Positions 9,927 through 18,022 of a stretch of DNA of 64,000 bases are shown here, one piece after another. Source of the DNA: Devosia sp. (GTDB taxonomy: Bacteria; Pseudomonadota; Alphaproteobacteria; Rhizobiales; Devosiaceae); assembly GCF_028290435.1 (NCBI RefSeq), contig NZ_JAQGJV010000074.1, positions 62,001 to 126,000 of the forward strand. Reading direction: 5' to 3'. The notes under the pieces were generated by a model. It did no database searches, was not told the origin of the DNA, and was given only the letters and a program-made list of their open reading frames with translations. The translations under genes were made by a program, and so were the position numbers. How positions within the stretch are numbered: position 1 is the stretch's first letter; the number at the start of each line of letters is the position of its first letter.

Positions 9927-10481
9927 ATGTTGCTTTTGAAACTTCTGCCGGTTCTGGCGCTGCTGCTTTTGCCTCTGCTGCCTGCCACCCCCGCCTTCGC
10001 CCAGAGCAACGGCGCGAGCTGTGCCGCCGTCACCGATGATCCCGAACGGCTCGCCTGCTACGATGCCATTTTCCGCGCCGCGCCCGGCGACACTGCCAAC
10101 AGCGTATCCTTCAATTCTGAGCAATTGATCCCCGCCCGGCCCAGCGGTCGCCAGCCCGCGGTGATGACAGTGGCCTGCGCTGCCAAGGTGCTGTCGGTCA
10201 AATTTGCCTTTGCGGGCAATACCATGTCGCCCATCGGCGGCGACGCCGGCATCAGCCTGCAGCTCGATCTGCAAGCCGCCCGCAACCTGACCTTGCCGAC
10301 CACCGACGCCAACACCGCCCTCCTGGTGACCCGCGACGCCAAGACCTTCCTCGAGTCGTTCCAGGGCGCCACGAACCTGACCGTCCGCGTCACGCCGGTT
10401 AGCACGCGCTCGCTCACGGTGCGCTTCCGCGTCCAGGGCCTCGACCTGGCCATCGCCCCGATTATCGCGGCTTGCGAGTAG
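9927..10481 (+). CDS. Secreted hypothetical protein with VasI-like N-terminal motif
   Basis: The 184-residue protein begins MLLLKLLPVLALLLLPLLPA, a strong signal peptide ending at an AFA/Q site. The mature start, CAAVTDDPERLACYDAIF, is a paired-cysteine motif seen in many small periplasmic proteins, including VasI-type proteins linked to type VI secretion; no other T6SS gene is nearby. The rest (about residues 65-184) looks like a beta-sandwich with two more cysteines (VACAAK and the penultimate Cys). The start at 9927 is chosen by the signal peptide. Function is unknown. Confidence 0.65.
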   Translation: MLLLKLLPVLALLLLPLLPATPAFAQSNGASCAAVTDDPERLACYDAIFRAAPGDTANSVSFNSEQLIPARPSGRQPAVMTVACAAKVLSVKFAFAGNTMSPIGGDAGISLQLDLQAARNLTLPTTDANTALLVTRDAKTFLESFQGATNLTVRVTPVSTRSLTVRFRVQGLDLAIAPIIAACE

Positions 10482-10790
10482 GTTTCTACCGCCGCCGATA
10501 ATAGGTGGGGTGTTCGGAGCCACGATCTTAGGATCGGGGCTTAACCTCCCCACCCTTGATCCCTCCCCGAGTTGGGCAGGGTGTCGACTGCAAACGCAGT
10601 TGTCCTACTGATGGCTCACAATCCTGCGACACAATTACCCGTCACATCTGCGCCCGCATTTCCCCACGCTGTCGTCACATCGCCCGTTTACCGCCTGCTA
10701 ACCCTAATCAGACATCATCACGATCGTCGGCATTTTAGCGTCACTTTCGCCGGCGATTAGTTTTGTTGCGTAAGTGTTGAGTAGCGTTTG
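10482..10790. other. 309-base intergenic stretch
   Basis: No supportable gene is visible. The first part (about 10500-10585) contains a short palindrome (cgatc ttag gatcg) and opposed aggtgggg/cctcccc words that may form a weak hairpin acting as a terminator for the upstream gene. The remainder presumably carries the promoter of the wall-hydrolase gene at 10791; I cannot assign -35/-10 boxes with confidence. Confidence 0.4.
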
Positions 10791-11840
10791 ATGGCCCATC
10801 CACACCGGCCCGTCGCCCGAAAGGGCGCGGCCAGAGCGGTTGCTCGGCGACACCCTTTTGCCCGTCTGCTGGCATTGGGCGTCATCGGCACACTGAGTTT
10901 TGCGGGCCTCACCGCTGCTGCCCACGGACCCGCGTCCGGAGATCTGGGCAATTTGGGCAAGCCCATGCCGGTGCTTGTAGAGGCCAGCATGGCTCATTCC
11001 AGCACCGATGCGATCATCACCGGTTCTGTCAATACCCTGGCCGATACCGCCAGCTTCTCTGGCCCCAACCGCGCCGAAAAATCCGATCGTCACCGGCCCA
11101 CGCCCACCGCCATGGCCATCGCCATGAGCTTTGAGCGGGCCCGCATGCACATTGCCGAGATGCGCGCCGGTCCGGCCACGCCAGCCGCAACCACTCAGCT
11201 TGCCGACGCTGATCCGATCATTGTCGGCAAAGGCGAGGACCAGCCGCGCATTTCCGTCGCTGCGCTCGATCCCGCGATGGACTCCGATGCCCTGCGCGCC
11301 ATTGCGGGGCTCGCCCCCGAAGCGGGCGCGACCCCCATGCCGATGCTAGCCTCGGACCAATTGGCCTATGCCCGTGCCAATGCGCCGGCTACCGGGGCTT
11401 ATGCGGCGGGCGCCGTCATGACGGCCGATGCCAAGCAACTCTGGTGCCTGTCGACGGCGATTTATTTTGAAGCGCGTGGCGAAAGCTATCGCGGGCAGGT
11501 GGCGGTGGCGCAGGTGGTGCTCAACCGGGTCAAGGATCATCGCTATCCCAACACCATCTGCGGGGTCGTGTACCAGAACCAGACGCGGCGCAATTCGTGC
11601 CAGTTCTCGTTTGCCTGCGACGGCATTCCGGAGCGCATTAATGACGAGAAGTCCTGGGCGCAAGCCGAGGAAATCGCCAGCAAAGTCACTGCCGGCGAGC
11701 TTTATCTGACTGAAGTCGCGGACGCGACGCACTACCACGCCAGCTACGTCCGCCCCGCCTGGGCGCCCCGCATGACCAAGGTCACCCAGATCGGGCTGCA
11801 CATTTTCTACAAGTTCAAAAACGGCTGGCTGTTCGGCTAA
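10791..11840 (+). CDS. Cell wall hydrolase, SleB/CwlJ type
   Basis: The 349-residue protein has a basic N-terminus, a membrane anchor or signal (FARLLALGVIGTLSFAGLTAAA), a long low-complexity Ala/Pro-rich linker to about residue 210, and a C-terminal Hydrolase_2 (SleB/CwlJ) domain. That domain contains LSTAIYFEARGESYRGQVAV with the Glu expected to be catalytic, NRVKDHRYPNTICGVVYQ, and ATHYHASYVRPAW. Such proteins cleave peptidoglycan, probably as lytic transglycosylases; in non-sporulating alphaproteobacteria they act in wall remodelling. Two cysteine pairs in the domain may form disulfides. The ATG at 10791 is used; a TTG three bases earlier is in frame. Confidence 0.88.
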   Translation: MAHPHRPVARKGAARAVARRHPFARLLALGVIGTLSFAGLTAAAHGPASGDLGNLGKPMPVLVEASMAHSSTDAIITGSVNTLADTASFSGPNRAEKSDRHRPTPTAMAIAMSFERARMHIAEMRAGPATPAATTQLADADPIIVGKGEDQPRISVAALDPAMDSDALRAIAGLAPEAGATPMPMLASDQLAYARANAPATGAYAAGAVMTADAKQLWCLSTAIYFEARGESYRGQVAVAQVVLNRVKDHRYPNTICGVVYQNQTRRNSCQFSFACDGIPERINDEKSWAQAEEIASKVTAGELYLTEVADATHYHASYVRPAWAPRMTKVTQIGLHIFYKFKNGWLFG

Positions 11841-11870
11841 TTGTGGCAAGCATGCTGGATTTCTTCATCG

Positions 11871-12380
11871 TCAGCAGGTTGTCGTATGCCGGGTGAACAC
11901 GCAGGTGACGCCATTGCCGCTGAAGGTCGAGTGGTCGCGGCTGCGGATGTGCACGAAGGAGTTGCCGCGCGCCAGCGGCAACGCGATCCAATGGTGGCCA
12001 ATGCCGAGGACTGAAATCGCGCCGGCATTTTCCGACGGCACTTGGTTCACTTCGATGCCCGGATACTGGATATTGTTCGAAAACATCGCGTCGGTCGAAT
12101 AGGTGCCCGTGGCGGTTGTGGTGATGTCCACGTAACTCACGCGGCCGAATTCGACCTTCTTGATCCGGCTCTTGCTGGTGGGCGTGGTGTCGACCGTGTC
12201 GTCGTACTGCACATCGTAAGTGCTGCCTTCGAACTTCACCAGGCCGTTGGGATCGATGCCGGTGCGCGTTTCGTCGGCAATGGCAGCCATGACGGCGCCC
12301 GGCCCGATCGCCGCGACACCCATGCCGCACAGTACCCCTACGGCCATTCCCAGCAGCACGTTACGATCCGGCAAAGCCAT
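11871..12380 (-). CDS. Hypothetical protein with N-terminal membrane/signal segment
   Basis: This 169-residue protein starts MALPDRNVLLGMAVGVLCGMGVAAIGPGAVMAA, an N-terminal hydrophobic segment that is either an anchor or a signal. The remainder is beta-rich and threonine/serine-rich, with a histidine- and arginine-containing stretch (GIGHHWIALPLARG) and two cysteines, one of them the last residue. I do not recognise a family. It converges with the SleB-type hydrolase gene and has its own upstream gap, so it is probably monocistronic. Confidence 0.6.
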   Translation of the reverse strand: MALPDRNVLLGMAVGVLCGMGVAAIGPGAVMAAIADETRTGIDPNGLVKFEGSTYDVQYDDTVDTTPTSKSRIKKVEFGRVSYVDITTTATGTYSTDAMFSNNIQYPGIEVNQVPSENAGAISVLGIGHHWIALPLARGNSFVHIRSRDHSTFSGNGVTCVFTRHTTTC

Positions 12381-12492
12381 GGCGGTGTGTCCCGAAATGG
12401 AGCGAATGTTCGCGCCCTCTTAACACTTCATTACCCATAATGGCGGCGCTGGAGCAAAGTTCATCCTTTGTTAGGGTTAATGTCCTTCGGTT

Positions 12493-13095
12493 TCAGAGCG
12501 TGATGGCGTGGAACGCGGCGACGAAGCGGTCATGGGCTTCGCGCGTCGGCCACGGCCGGATCAGGCGGTCGAAGGCGTCCACGTCAAAGGTCGGCATGCT
12601 GGGCTCGCCGAAGAATTTGCGCGCTTCAGGGGGCGCGAAGCCGGCGAGGTGGACAGCCTCGAAAAACGCTGCCTCGCGGTCCGCCTTCTTGATCAGCTTG
12701 GTGAGTGCCGCGGTGGGCAGTGCCGGCAGCGAAAAGCGCAGGTGGATCGCGCCGAGCAGACGGTTTTCCACGTCTTTGTAATTGCCGCCCATCGCCGCCT
12801 TGAAGGGGGAAATAATGTCGCCCATCACATATTCGGGCGCATCATGCAGCAGCGCCTGCAATTGTGCGGCCCCGTCGGCCTGTGGATTGTGGGCGCGGAA
12901 CAGTTCGAGCACCAGCACCGAATGCTGCGCCACCGAAAATGGATAATCCCCGATCGTCTGCCCGTTCCAGCGCGCCACGCGGGCCAACCCATGGGCAATA
13001 TCGCTCAGCTCCACGTCGAGCGGGGAGGGGTCCAGGATATCCAGCCGCCGTCCGGACAACATCCGTTGCCAGGCGCGGTCTTTTCCGCGTGCCAT
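12493..13095 (-). CDS. HD-domain phosphohydrolase (YfbR-like)
   Basis: The 200-residue protein has the HD-domain metal site: histidine in FSVAQHSVLVLEL, the HD pair in LLHDAPEYVMGDII, and a later Asp in LIKKADREAAF. The closest recognisable group is the YfbR/YedJ-like 5'-nucleotidase or deoxynucleoside phosphohydrolase set, where the D-x-x-E-x-x-x-G-D segment binds substrate phosphate. A role in nucleotide clean-up is therefore likely but not shown. The N-terminal FPLDVE-like segment (ILDPSPLDVELSDIAHGL) matches cytosolic HD proteins of this type. Confidence 0.82.
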   Translation of the reverse strand: MARGKDRAWQRMLSGRRLDILDPSPLDVELSDIAHGLARVARWNGQTIGDYPFSVAQHSVLVLELFRAHNPQADGAAQLQALLHDAPEYVMGDIISPFKAAMGGNYKDVENRLLGAIHLRFSLPALPTAALTKLIKKADREAAFFEAVHLAGFAPPEARKFFGEPSMPTFDVDAFDRLIRPWPTREAHDRFVAAFHAITL

Positions 13096-13159
13096 GCTGC
13101 CCCCAAAACTGATTGAGCCTTGAGGGTAGGGCAGGGCGGCCGATTCTTCAATTTCTACC

Positions 13160-13292
13160 CTTCACCTCTCCCTTCGGGGGAGAGGTCGGCGCGCAGCGCC
13201 GGGTGAGGGGGCCTTCACAGGGTGAAGTGCGTGGGGAACGCCCCCTCACCCGCCCCAAGAGGGTCGACCTCTCCCCCAAGGGAGAGGTGAAG
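13160..13292. repeat. Two-level inverted repeat (REP-like element)
   Basis: Outer arms cttcacctctcccttcgggg (13160 on) and the complementary gtcgacctctcccccaaggg...gtgaag (ending 13292) differ by only a few bases. Inner arms gccgggtgagggggc (about 13198-13212) and cgccccctcacccgcc (about 13240-13254) also pair. Each outer arm can fold on itself. The element occupies the gap between the HD gene and ygfZ; the CTCTCCC/GGGAGAG words recur at 5488-5513. It is typical of mobile REP-like intergenic palindromes. Confidence 0.7.
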
Positions 13293-13297
13293 AAGCG

Positions 13298-14107
13298 CTA
13301 CGCCTCTTCGGCGCTGACCTCGCCGAAGGCGTAGGTGGCCCATGAGGGCAGTTCCAGCGTCACCGACTTCCCGTCCACGGTCGCCTCGACGTCTGCGCCA
13401 AACCGGTCCAGCCGCAAGATCCCGACCGCCGCGCCATCCACCACCCTGCCAATGGTCCCGCTATCGCGCCCATTCGCCAGCACCGGCGCTGCCGTCTCCA
13501 CCCCATGTACGATCACCGGCCGCCGCCGCGCGGTGCCGCGATGCTTCATGCGGCTAACGACTTCCTGGCCGACGTAGCAGCCCTTGGCGAAGTCGATGCC
13601 ATCGAGGATATCCATGCCGATATCGTGGGCGAAGACGCTATCGGGCGCAAAATCCTGCCCCAGTTCGGCAATGCCTGCCGCAATCCGGGCCTGTGCATAG
13701 TTGCTGTCGTCCGCCACCCAGCCCTTGGCTTCGTCGGCGCTGTCGATCACCCGATGGCCGATGCGCCCTTGATGCACGATTGCGCCGGGCTCCACCGCGC
13801 CCGCCCAACCCACACGATGGGTCTCGCGCAAATCATCGATCACGACGCTGGCGCGGAGGCGGTACATTTTCATGCGCTTGAAGAAATCATCTGCCACCGA
13901 GGCATGGACATCGAGCCACAGCGCTTCGCGCGCCCAGCCCGCCAGGCCCTCGGCCAGCACTTTGCCCTGCGGCGACAACAGCGCCCACCACGCCGCCTCG
14001 TTCCCCGCATTGGGGACTGGCCCGGTCACCACATCATTGAGTAATTTATGCGCGTCCGGCCCGGAAAACCGGAACACGGCACGATCGGCACGCAAATGCA
14101 TGGTCAT
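13298..14107 (-). CDS. ygfZ: Folate-binding YgfZ/GcvT-like protein
   Basis: YgfZ/IBA57-type proteins help maintain a subset of Fe-S enzymes and bind tetrahydrofolate. The 269-residue protein carries the diagnostic motif KGCYVGQEVVSRMKHRGTARR near residue 185, including the conserved Cys, and an N-terminal RAVFRFSGPDAHKLLNDVVTG folate-fold segment. The ATG at 14107 is preceded by AGGGG at good spacing; a GTG at 14149 is in frame but overlaps the divergent pyrC promoter area. It is divergent from pyrC, with only 68 bases between starts. Confidence 0.93.
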   Translation of the reverse strand: MTMHLRADRAVFRFSGPDAHKLLNDVVTGPVPNAGNEAAWWALLSPQGKVLAEGLAGWAREALWLDVHASVADDFFKRMKMYRLRASVVIDDLRETHRVGWAGAVEPGAIVHQGRIGHRVIDSADEAKGWVADDSNYAQARIAAGIAELGQDFAPDSVFAHDIGMDILDGIDFAKGCYVGQEVVSRMKHRGTARRRPVIVHGVETAAPVLANGRDSGTIGRVVDGAAVGILRLDRFGADVEATVDGKSVTLELPSWATYAFGEVSAEEA

Positions 14108-14175
14108 GTTGACTTGCCCCTGAGGCGCAGCTTCCGCTAAATCGGCCACGAACGATTGGCGAGCGGGACCAAGAC

Positions 14176-15504
14176 ATGGCGCACTACGAGCAGATTTTCA
14201 AGAACGGCACGCTGGTCAACCATGATGGCACCGGGCTAGCCGATGTCGGCGTGCGCCATGGCCGCATCGCCGCTCTCGGCAATCTGTCGGGCGACACCGC
14301 CGATCAGGTCATCGATTGCCACGGCCTGCACATTCTCCCCGGCGTCATCGACACCCAGGTGCATTTCCGCGAACCGGGCCTGACCCACAAGGAAGACCTC
14401 GAGTCGGGCTCTCTCTCGGCCGTCATGGGCGGCGTCACTGGCGTGTTCGAAATGCCCAATACCAATCCGCTGACCACAACGCGTGAAACCTTTGAGGCCA
14501 AGATCGCGGCGGGCACCAACCGCATGCATTGCGATTTCGCCTTCTATATCGGTGGCACCCACGAAAATGTCGGTGAGCTGCCCACGTTGGAAAAGCTGCC
14601 GGGCTGCGCCGGCGTCAAGGTGTTCATGGGCTCCTCCACCGGCTCGCTGCTGGTGCCTGATGACGACGGGGTCGAAAATATCCTGCGTGCCATTTCCCGC
14701 CGCGCCGCCTTCCATTCCGAAGACGAATACATGCTCGAAGAACGCAAGCATCTGCGCGTTCCGGGCGATCCATCCAGCCACCCGGTCTGGCGCTCGCCCG
14801 AAGTGGCGCTGAATTCCACCAAGCGCTTGGTCGCGCTGGCTCATAAGACCGGCAAGCGCATCCATGTGCTGCATATCTCGACCGGTGAGGAAATGATCTT
14901 CCTCGCCGACCACAAGGATGTCGCCAGCGTCGAGGTGACGCCGCATCATCTGACCCTGGACGAAACCGCCTATACCAAGCTGGGCACCTATGCCCAGATG
15001 AACCCGCCGGTTCGCGACGCTGTCCACCGCGCCGGCATCTGGGCCGGTGTCGATAACGGCGTAGCCGATATCCTGGGCTCTGATCACGCGCCGCATACGC
15101 GCGAGGAAAAGGACCACGCCTATCCCGCCAGCCATTCCGGCATGACCGGCGTGCAGACGCTGGTGCCGATCATGCTCGACCACGTCAATGCGGGCCGCAT
15201 GAGCCTCACTCGCTTTGTCGATATGACCAGCGCCGGCCCCAACCGTCTGTTCGGCATCGCCAACAAGGGCCGCATCGCGGTGGGTTATGACGCCGACCTG
15301 ACCATTGTCGACCTCAAGCGCATCGAGACCATCCGCAACGAAGACGTCAAATCCCGCGCCGGCTGGACGCCCTATGATGGCGTCTCCGTCACGGGCTGGC
15401 CCGTCGGCACCATCCTGCGCGGCAATACGGTGATGTGGCAGGGCGAGTTGGTCAGCCCATCGCTGGGCCAGCCGATGCGGTTTCTCGAGGCGTTGCCGGC
15501 CTAG
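14176..15504 (+). CDS. pyrC: Dihydroorotase (class I type)
   Basis: Dihydroorotase closes N-carbamoyl-aspartate to dihydroorotate in pyrimidine synthesis. The 442-residue amidohydrolase shows the metal site DTQVHFREPGLTHKED, the lysine expected to be carboxylated in GVKVFMGSSTG, HVLHIS, and the catalytic GSDHAPHTREEK. Length and motifs fit the alphaproteobacterial dihydroorotase group rather than allantoinase or hydantoinase, though amidohydrolase specificity is hard to call by eye. The start at 14176 follows the sequence gggaccaagac. Its 3' end overlaps the convergent DUF2306 gene by 53 bases. Confidence 0.85.
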   Translation: MAHYEQIFKNGTLVNHDGTGLADVGVRHGRIAALGNLSGDTADQVIDCHGLHILPGVIDTQVHFREPGLTHKEDLESGSLSAVMGGVTGVFEMPNTNPLTTTRETFEAKIAAGTNRMHCDFAFYIGGTHENVGELPTLEKLPGCAGVKVFMGSSTGSLLVPDDDGVENILRAISRRAAFHSEDEYMLEERKHLRVPGDPSSHPVWRSPEVALNSTKRLVALAHKTGKRIHVLHISTGEEMIFLADHKDVASVEVTPHHLTLDETAYTKLGTYAQMNPPVRDAVHRAGIWAGVDNGVADILGSDHAPHTREEKDHAYPASHSGMTGVQTLVPIMLDHVNAGRMSLTRFVDMTSAGPNRLFGIANKGRIAVGYDADLTIVDLKRIETIRNEDVKSRAGWTPYDGVSVTGWPVGTILRGNTVMWQGELVSPSLGQPMRFLEALPA

Positions 15505-16123
15505 GGGGCGGCCTCCTGTTAAGACGCAGCCAAAGTGCCACTCCGATAAGCGGCAACCCCCAGGCTATCCAAGCATCAAGCGCATAAAACGCCTCAAAAT
15601 ACTCGGACACGCCGAAGACTTTCCACAAGCCCAGATAAATCCGAAAGAACAACGCCCCCGACGTAACCGCCGCCATCATCAACATACAGGCTCGGTGAGA
15701 AGCAACGCGCCCAACCCGAATATTCCAGATGCCAAGGCCTAGCAGGACTATCCAGGTGATGCCCTGGGCCACAAACCCCGCCGCCGAAATTCCCGTCACA
15801 GGCACGACCACTGCAACCGGGATCGCCGTAATACCAGCGATTAAAATGTCTATCGCCGTGATGCGCCCCACTAAACGGTGCCATCTTGTGCCGCGCAAAT
15901 ATAAAACCAGCGGCACCAGCAACAGCGCCAAACCGCCCGTCACCATGTGAACGGGGAAAATAATCGGCAAGAGTTCCAGTTTTACCGCCAGCGCTTCGGG
16001 AAAGCCCTCATTGTCGAAACTTTCGGAAATACCGCGCACCGCAACATAAATGACAAAACTAGCTAAAGGCGCTAGCATTAGCCATCGGCAAACTGACCCA
16101 ATCCTTGGGCTAATTTTATTCAA
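15452..16123 (-). CDS. DUF2306 family membrane protein
   Basis: The 223-residue protein has about six hydrophobic segments and the DUF2306 pattern: FPVHMVTGGLALLLVPLVLYLRG followed by RWHRLVGRITAIDIL and later ASHRACMLMMAA. The histidines could bind haem or metal, but no function is established. The TTG start at 16123 is supported by AGGA seven bases upstream on this strand; the alternative ATG at 16078 has no visible ribosome site but would still retain the first membrane segment. The start is only 13 bases from the divergent gene at 16137, and the 3' end overlaps pyrC by 53 bases. Confidence 0.8.
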   Translation of the reverse strand: MNKISPRIGSVCRWLMLAPLASFVIYVAVRGISESFDNEGFPEALAVKLELLPIIFPVHMVTGGLALLLVPLVLYLRGTRWHRLVGRITAIDILIAGITAIPVAVVVPVTGISAAGFVAQGITWIVLLGLGIWNIRVGRVASHRACMLMMAAVTSGALFFRIYLGLWKVFGVSEYFEAFYALDAWIAWGLPLIGVALWLRLNRRPPPRPATPRETASAGPAMG

Positions 16124-16136
16124 ACCGGAGTTCCTG

Positions 16137-16601
16137 ATGGCTCATCGCACCCACATTATTGCAAGCCTGACGCTGGGCCTAGCCCTCGGCTTGAGCGGAA
16201 CTCTGGCATACGCGGCAACCGACCAATACTACGGTCGCTGGACTGTAAGCGATGACAAGCCGGTCTATTCATCTAAAGGCATTCTCTATAAAACTATTGA
16301 TGTTGCCCCCTGCGGCAAAGATTTCTGCGGCGTTTCCGTTGCCGATGATAACGCCTGCGGCGAAGTTCTATTTCGCTTTTTGACGACCCATGCGGACGAT
16401 GAAGAGTTGGTTGGCAAGGCCAGGTGGGGCAAGCTCAAGAAGAAGCTGCAACTCGGTTTTGGCACGGTCGAAAATGATGCGCCCTATATGTATCTGGGCT
16501 TAGGCTCCGACGATATGGACCTGAGCGGCCGTGAGGGCAGCATTCCCACTTTCCAAGCTGATTATAAGCGGGACGGCGACGCCGCCTGCACAACAGACTA
16601 A
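16137..16601 (+). CDS. Secreted hypothetical protein (DUF2147-like size)
   Basis: This 154-residue protein begins with a signal peptide (HIIASLTLGLALGLSGTLAYA) and a mature part starting ATDQYYGRWTVSDD. Four cysteines (APCGKDFCG, NACG, AACTTD) suggest two periplasmic disulfides. The GRWTV start and overall size resemble small lipocalin-like DUF2147 proteins, but I cannot confirm that. The ATG at 16137 is preceded by GGAG at seven bases. It is divergent from the DUF2306 gene with almost no spacer. Confidence 0.7.
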   Translation: MAHRTHIIASLTLGLALGLSGTLAYAATDQYYGRWTVSDDKPVYSSKGILYKTIDVAPCGKDFCGVSVADDNACGEVLFRFLTTHADDEELVGKARWGKLKKKLQLGFGTVENDAPYMYLGLGSDDMDLSGREGSIPTFQADYKRDGDAACTTD

Positions 16602-16634
16602 CCAACATCTGGAACCTGTTCCACGCCAGTCTGA

Positions 16635-16663
16635 GTGGTGAGGTGCGTCGGGCACCTCACCAC
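16635..16663. repeat. Perfect 12-bp hairpin (REP-like or terminator)
   Basis: The arms gtggtgaggtgc and gcacctcaccac are perfect reverse complements around a 5-base loop. The hairpin lies 33 bases after the stop of the secreted protein gene with no T-run. The GTGAGGTGC word is shared with the inverted repeat at 28041-28173, so it probably belongs to the same intergenic repeat family. Confidence 0.6.
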
Positions 16664-16782
16664 GACTTTGCACCTTCAGCGCCGCGGCTCCGGCTTCCAC
16701 CGACCGCGCCGCATCCGGGTGGTCAGGCAGGTCCGTGGCCGTGTGAACGCTGGGTGCCGCGGGCGCGGCATGAGGCCGGCCG

Positions 16783-17061
16783 CTATTGCAGCACGCGGTC
16801 CAGATTGTATTCGCCGGTGCGGATGCGCTCGGGGAGCATTTTTACCAGCTCGGCGGTGGCGTCGTCGCCATGCAGCTTGACGAAGGTCGCCAGCGCCGCG
16901 AACAGCGAGGCATGCGCCAGGGCGACACTGTCCACCCCGTCGTCCTCGGCGCTGTTCCAGGCCTCGGCCAGGTATTCGAGCGCCAACTGCCGCTCGCCAT
17001 GGTCGTGGTCCACCGTGCCGATGTCGTCGGCTTCTGGAAATGGGGTCTTGCTGATTGACAT
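16783..17061 (-). CDS. Small conserved hypothetical protein
   Basis: This 92-residue soluble protein is acidic and mostly helical (LALEYLAEAWNSAEDDGVDSVALAHASLFAALATFVKLHG) with no signal peptide or cysteines. It has the look of small conserved hypotheticals common in Hyphomicrobiales, but I cannot name a family. The ATG at 17061 gives a compact reading frame with codon use like its neighbours; a long antisense frame over the same bases is a shadow. Confidence 0.65.
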   Translation of the reverse strand: MSISKTPFPEADDIGTVDHDHGERQLALEYLAEAWNSAEDDGVDSVALAHASLFAALATFVKLHGDDATAELVKMLPERIRTGEYNLDRVLQ

Positions 17062-17156
17062 AAAGGTTGGGTTAGCATGGGTCTGGCGAGCCGGCGTGCA
17101 GGAAGTAACCCGAAGGTTAACGCTGGCCTAGGAATTAGACTTAACGGGGAAAAAGG

Positions 17157-17522
17157 CTATTCGGCAAAGCGCGTATGGATATCGCGTGCCACCTGCTCGG
17201 CTTCGGTGAGGAGCCGCGTTAGCGCTTCCTTGGCGGCGGGGGTGCAGGCGTGGTGAAACCGCGCGAAGGCCGTATAGCCGCCGTTGAACGCCCCGGCCAA
17301 GCGTTGCCGGCGGTCCTCTTCGGGCTCATCGAGATTGATGAGATCTTCCATCTGGGCCCGCCAATCGGTGGTGCCGGCGTCGCAGAGCGGCTGCAGGAAA
17401 TAGAGGCTGCCCATGATCTCGGCTAGCCGCTCCATCTGCGGCTGATAGAGCGGATCGATGGCCCAGGCCGAGGGGCTGGTCAGCAGTATTGCTGCCGTCA
17501 CGAACGTTCTGAAAAGCTTCAA
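17157..17522 (-). CDS. TIGR02301 family periplasmic protein (TTG start)
   Basis: The 121-residue product begins MKLFRTFVTAAILLTSPSAWA, a signal peptide, then IDPLYQPQMERLAEIMGSLYFLQPLCD. Conserved TIGR02301 features follow: WRAQMEDL, RRQRLAGAFNGGYTAFARFHHACTPAA and a C-terminal DIHTRF. Function is unknown. No ATG lies in the right place; TTG at 17522 with GGAT upstream gives a clean signal peptide and clears the upstream Nudix gene, whereas a longer frame to 17693 would overlap it by 137 bases. Confidence 0.8.
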   Translation of the reverse strand: MKLFRTFVTAAILLTSPSAWAIDPLYQPQMERLAEIMGSLYFLQPLCDAGTTDWRAQMEDLINLDEPEEDRRQRLAGAFNGGYTAFARFHHACTPAAKEALTRLLTEAEQVARDIHTRFAE

Positions 17523-17556
17523 TTGTGCATCCGCATGCTGGCTTGCTTCGTCTCTA

Positions 17557-17955
17557 TCAGTTTCGCTCGAACAGCGCGAACGCCTTGGCGAGCACAAGAT
17601 CGAGACGGGACGTGGTACGCAGGCCGCCGATCTGGTCGGGACTGATCCATTGAACGCCGGCGATCTCGTGCGATGGGACAATGTCGCCGGCAAAGCTCTG
17701 CGTGGCGAACACGGCCAGTTGGAAAACCTTGTCCGCCCCCAGCGCCTGAACCATGACCGGGCGCAGCTCAGTGATGCTCAATCCCAGTTCTTCCTTGATC
17801 TCGCGGGCGGCGCATTGCTCGATGGTTTCGCCCGGCTCGATCCGCCCGCCCGGTAGGGTCCACAAATGCTGGTAGGGCGCATAGGCGCGCTTGATCAGTA
17901 GCACCTTTTGCTTGTGGATAAGGGCGACGCTGGCCGCATTGGCTGGACTGCTCAT
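17557..17955 (-). CDS. Nudix hydrolase
   Basis: The 132-residue protein carries a full Nudix box (GX5EX7REUXEEXGU): GGRIEPGETIEQCAAREIKEELGL, near residues 36-59. It should hydrolyse a nucleoside diphosphate linked to another group, with Mg2+; the substrate is not readable. The small size and N-terminal SVALIHKQKVLLIKRA resemble housecleaning or ADP-ribose-type Nudix proteins. The ATG at 17955 is used rather than an in-frame GTG just before it. It ends 34 bases before the TIGR02301 start and may be co-transcribed with it. Confidence 0.92.
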   Translation of the reverse strand: MSSPANAASVALIHKQKVLLIKRAYAPYQHLWTLPGGRIEPGETIEQCAAREIKEELGLSITELRPVMVQALGADKVFQLAVFATQSFAGDIVPSHEIAGVQWISPDQIGGLRTTSRLDLVLAKAFALFERN

Positions 17956-18022
17956 CACCGCTCCATTTGCGATTCTGCTGGCTCGGCACTACCTGTAACC
18001 CAGGCGTAAGGAGACCCCAAGC

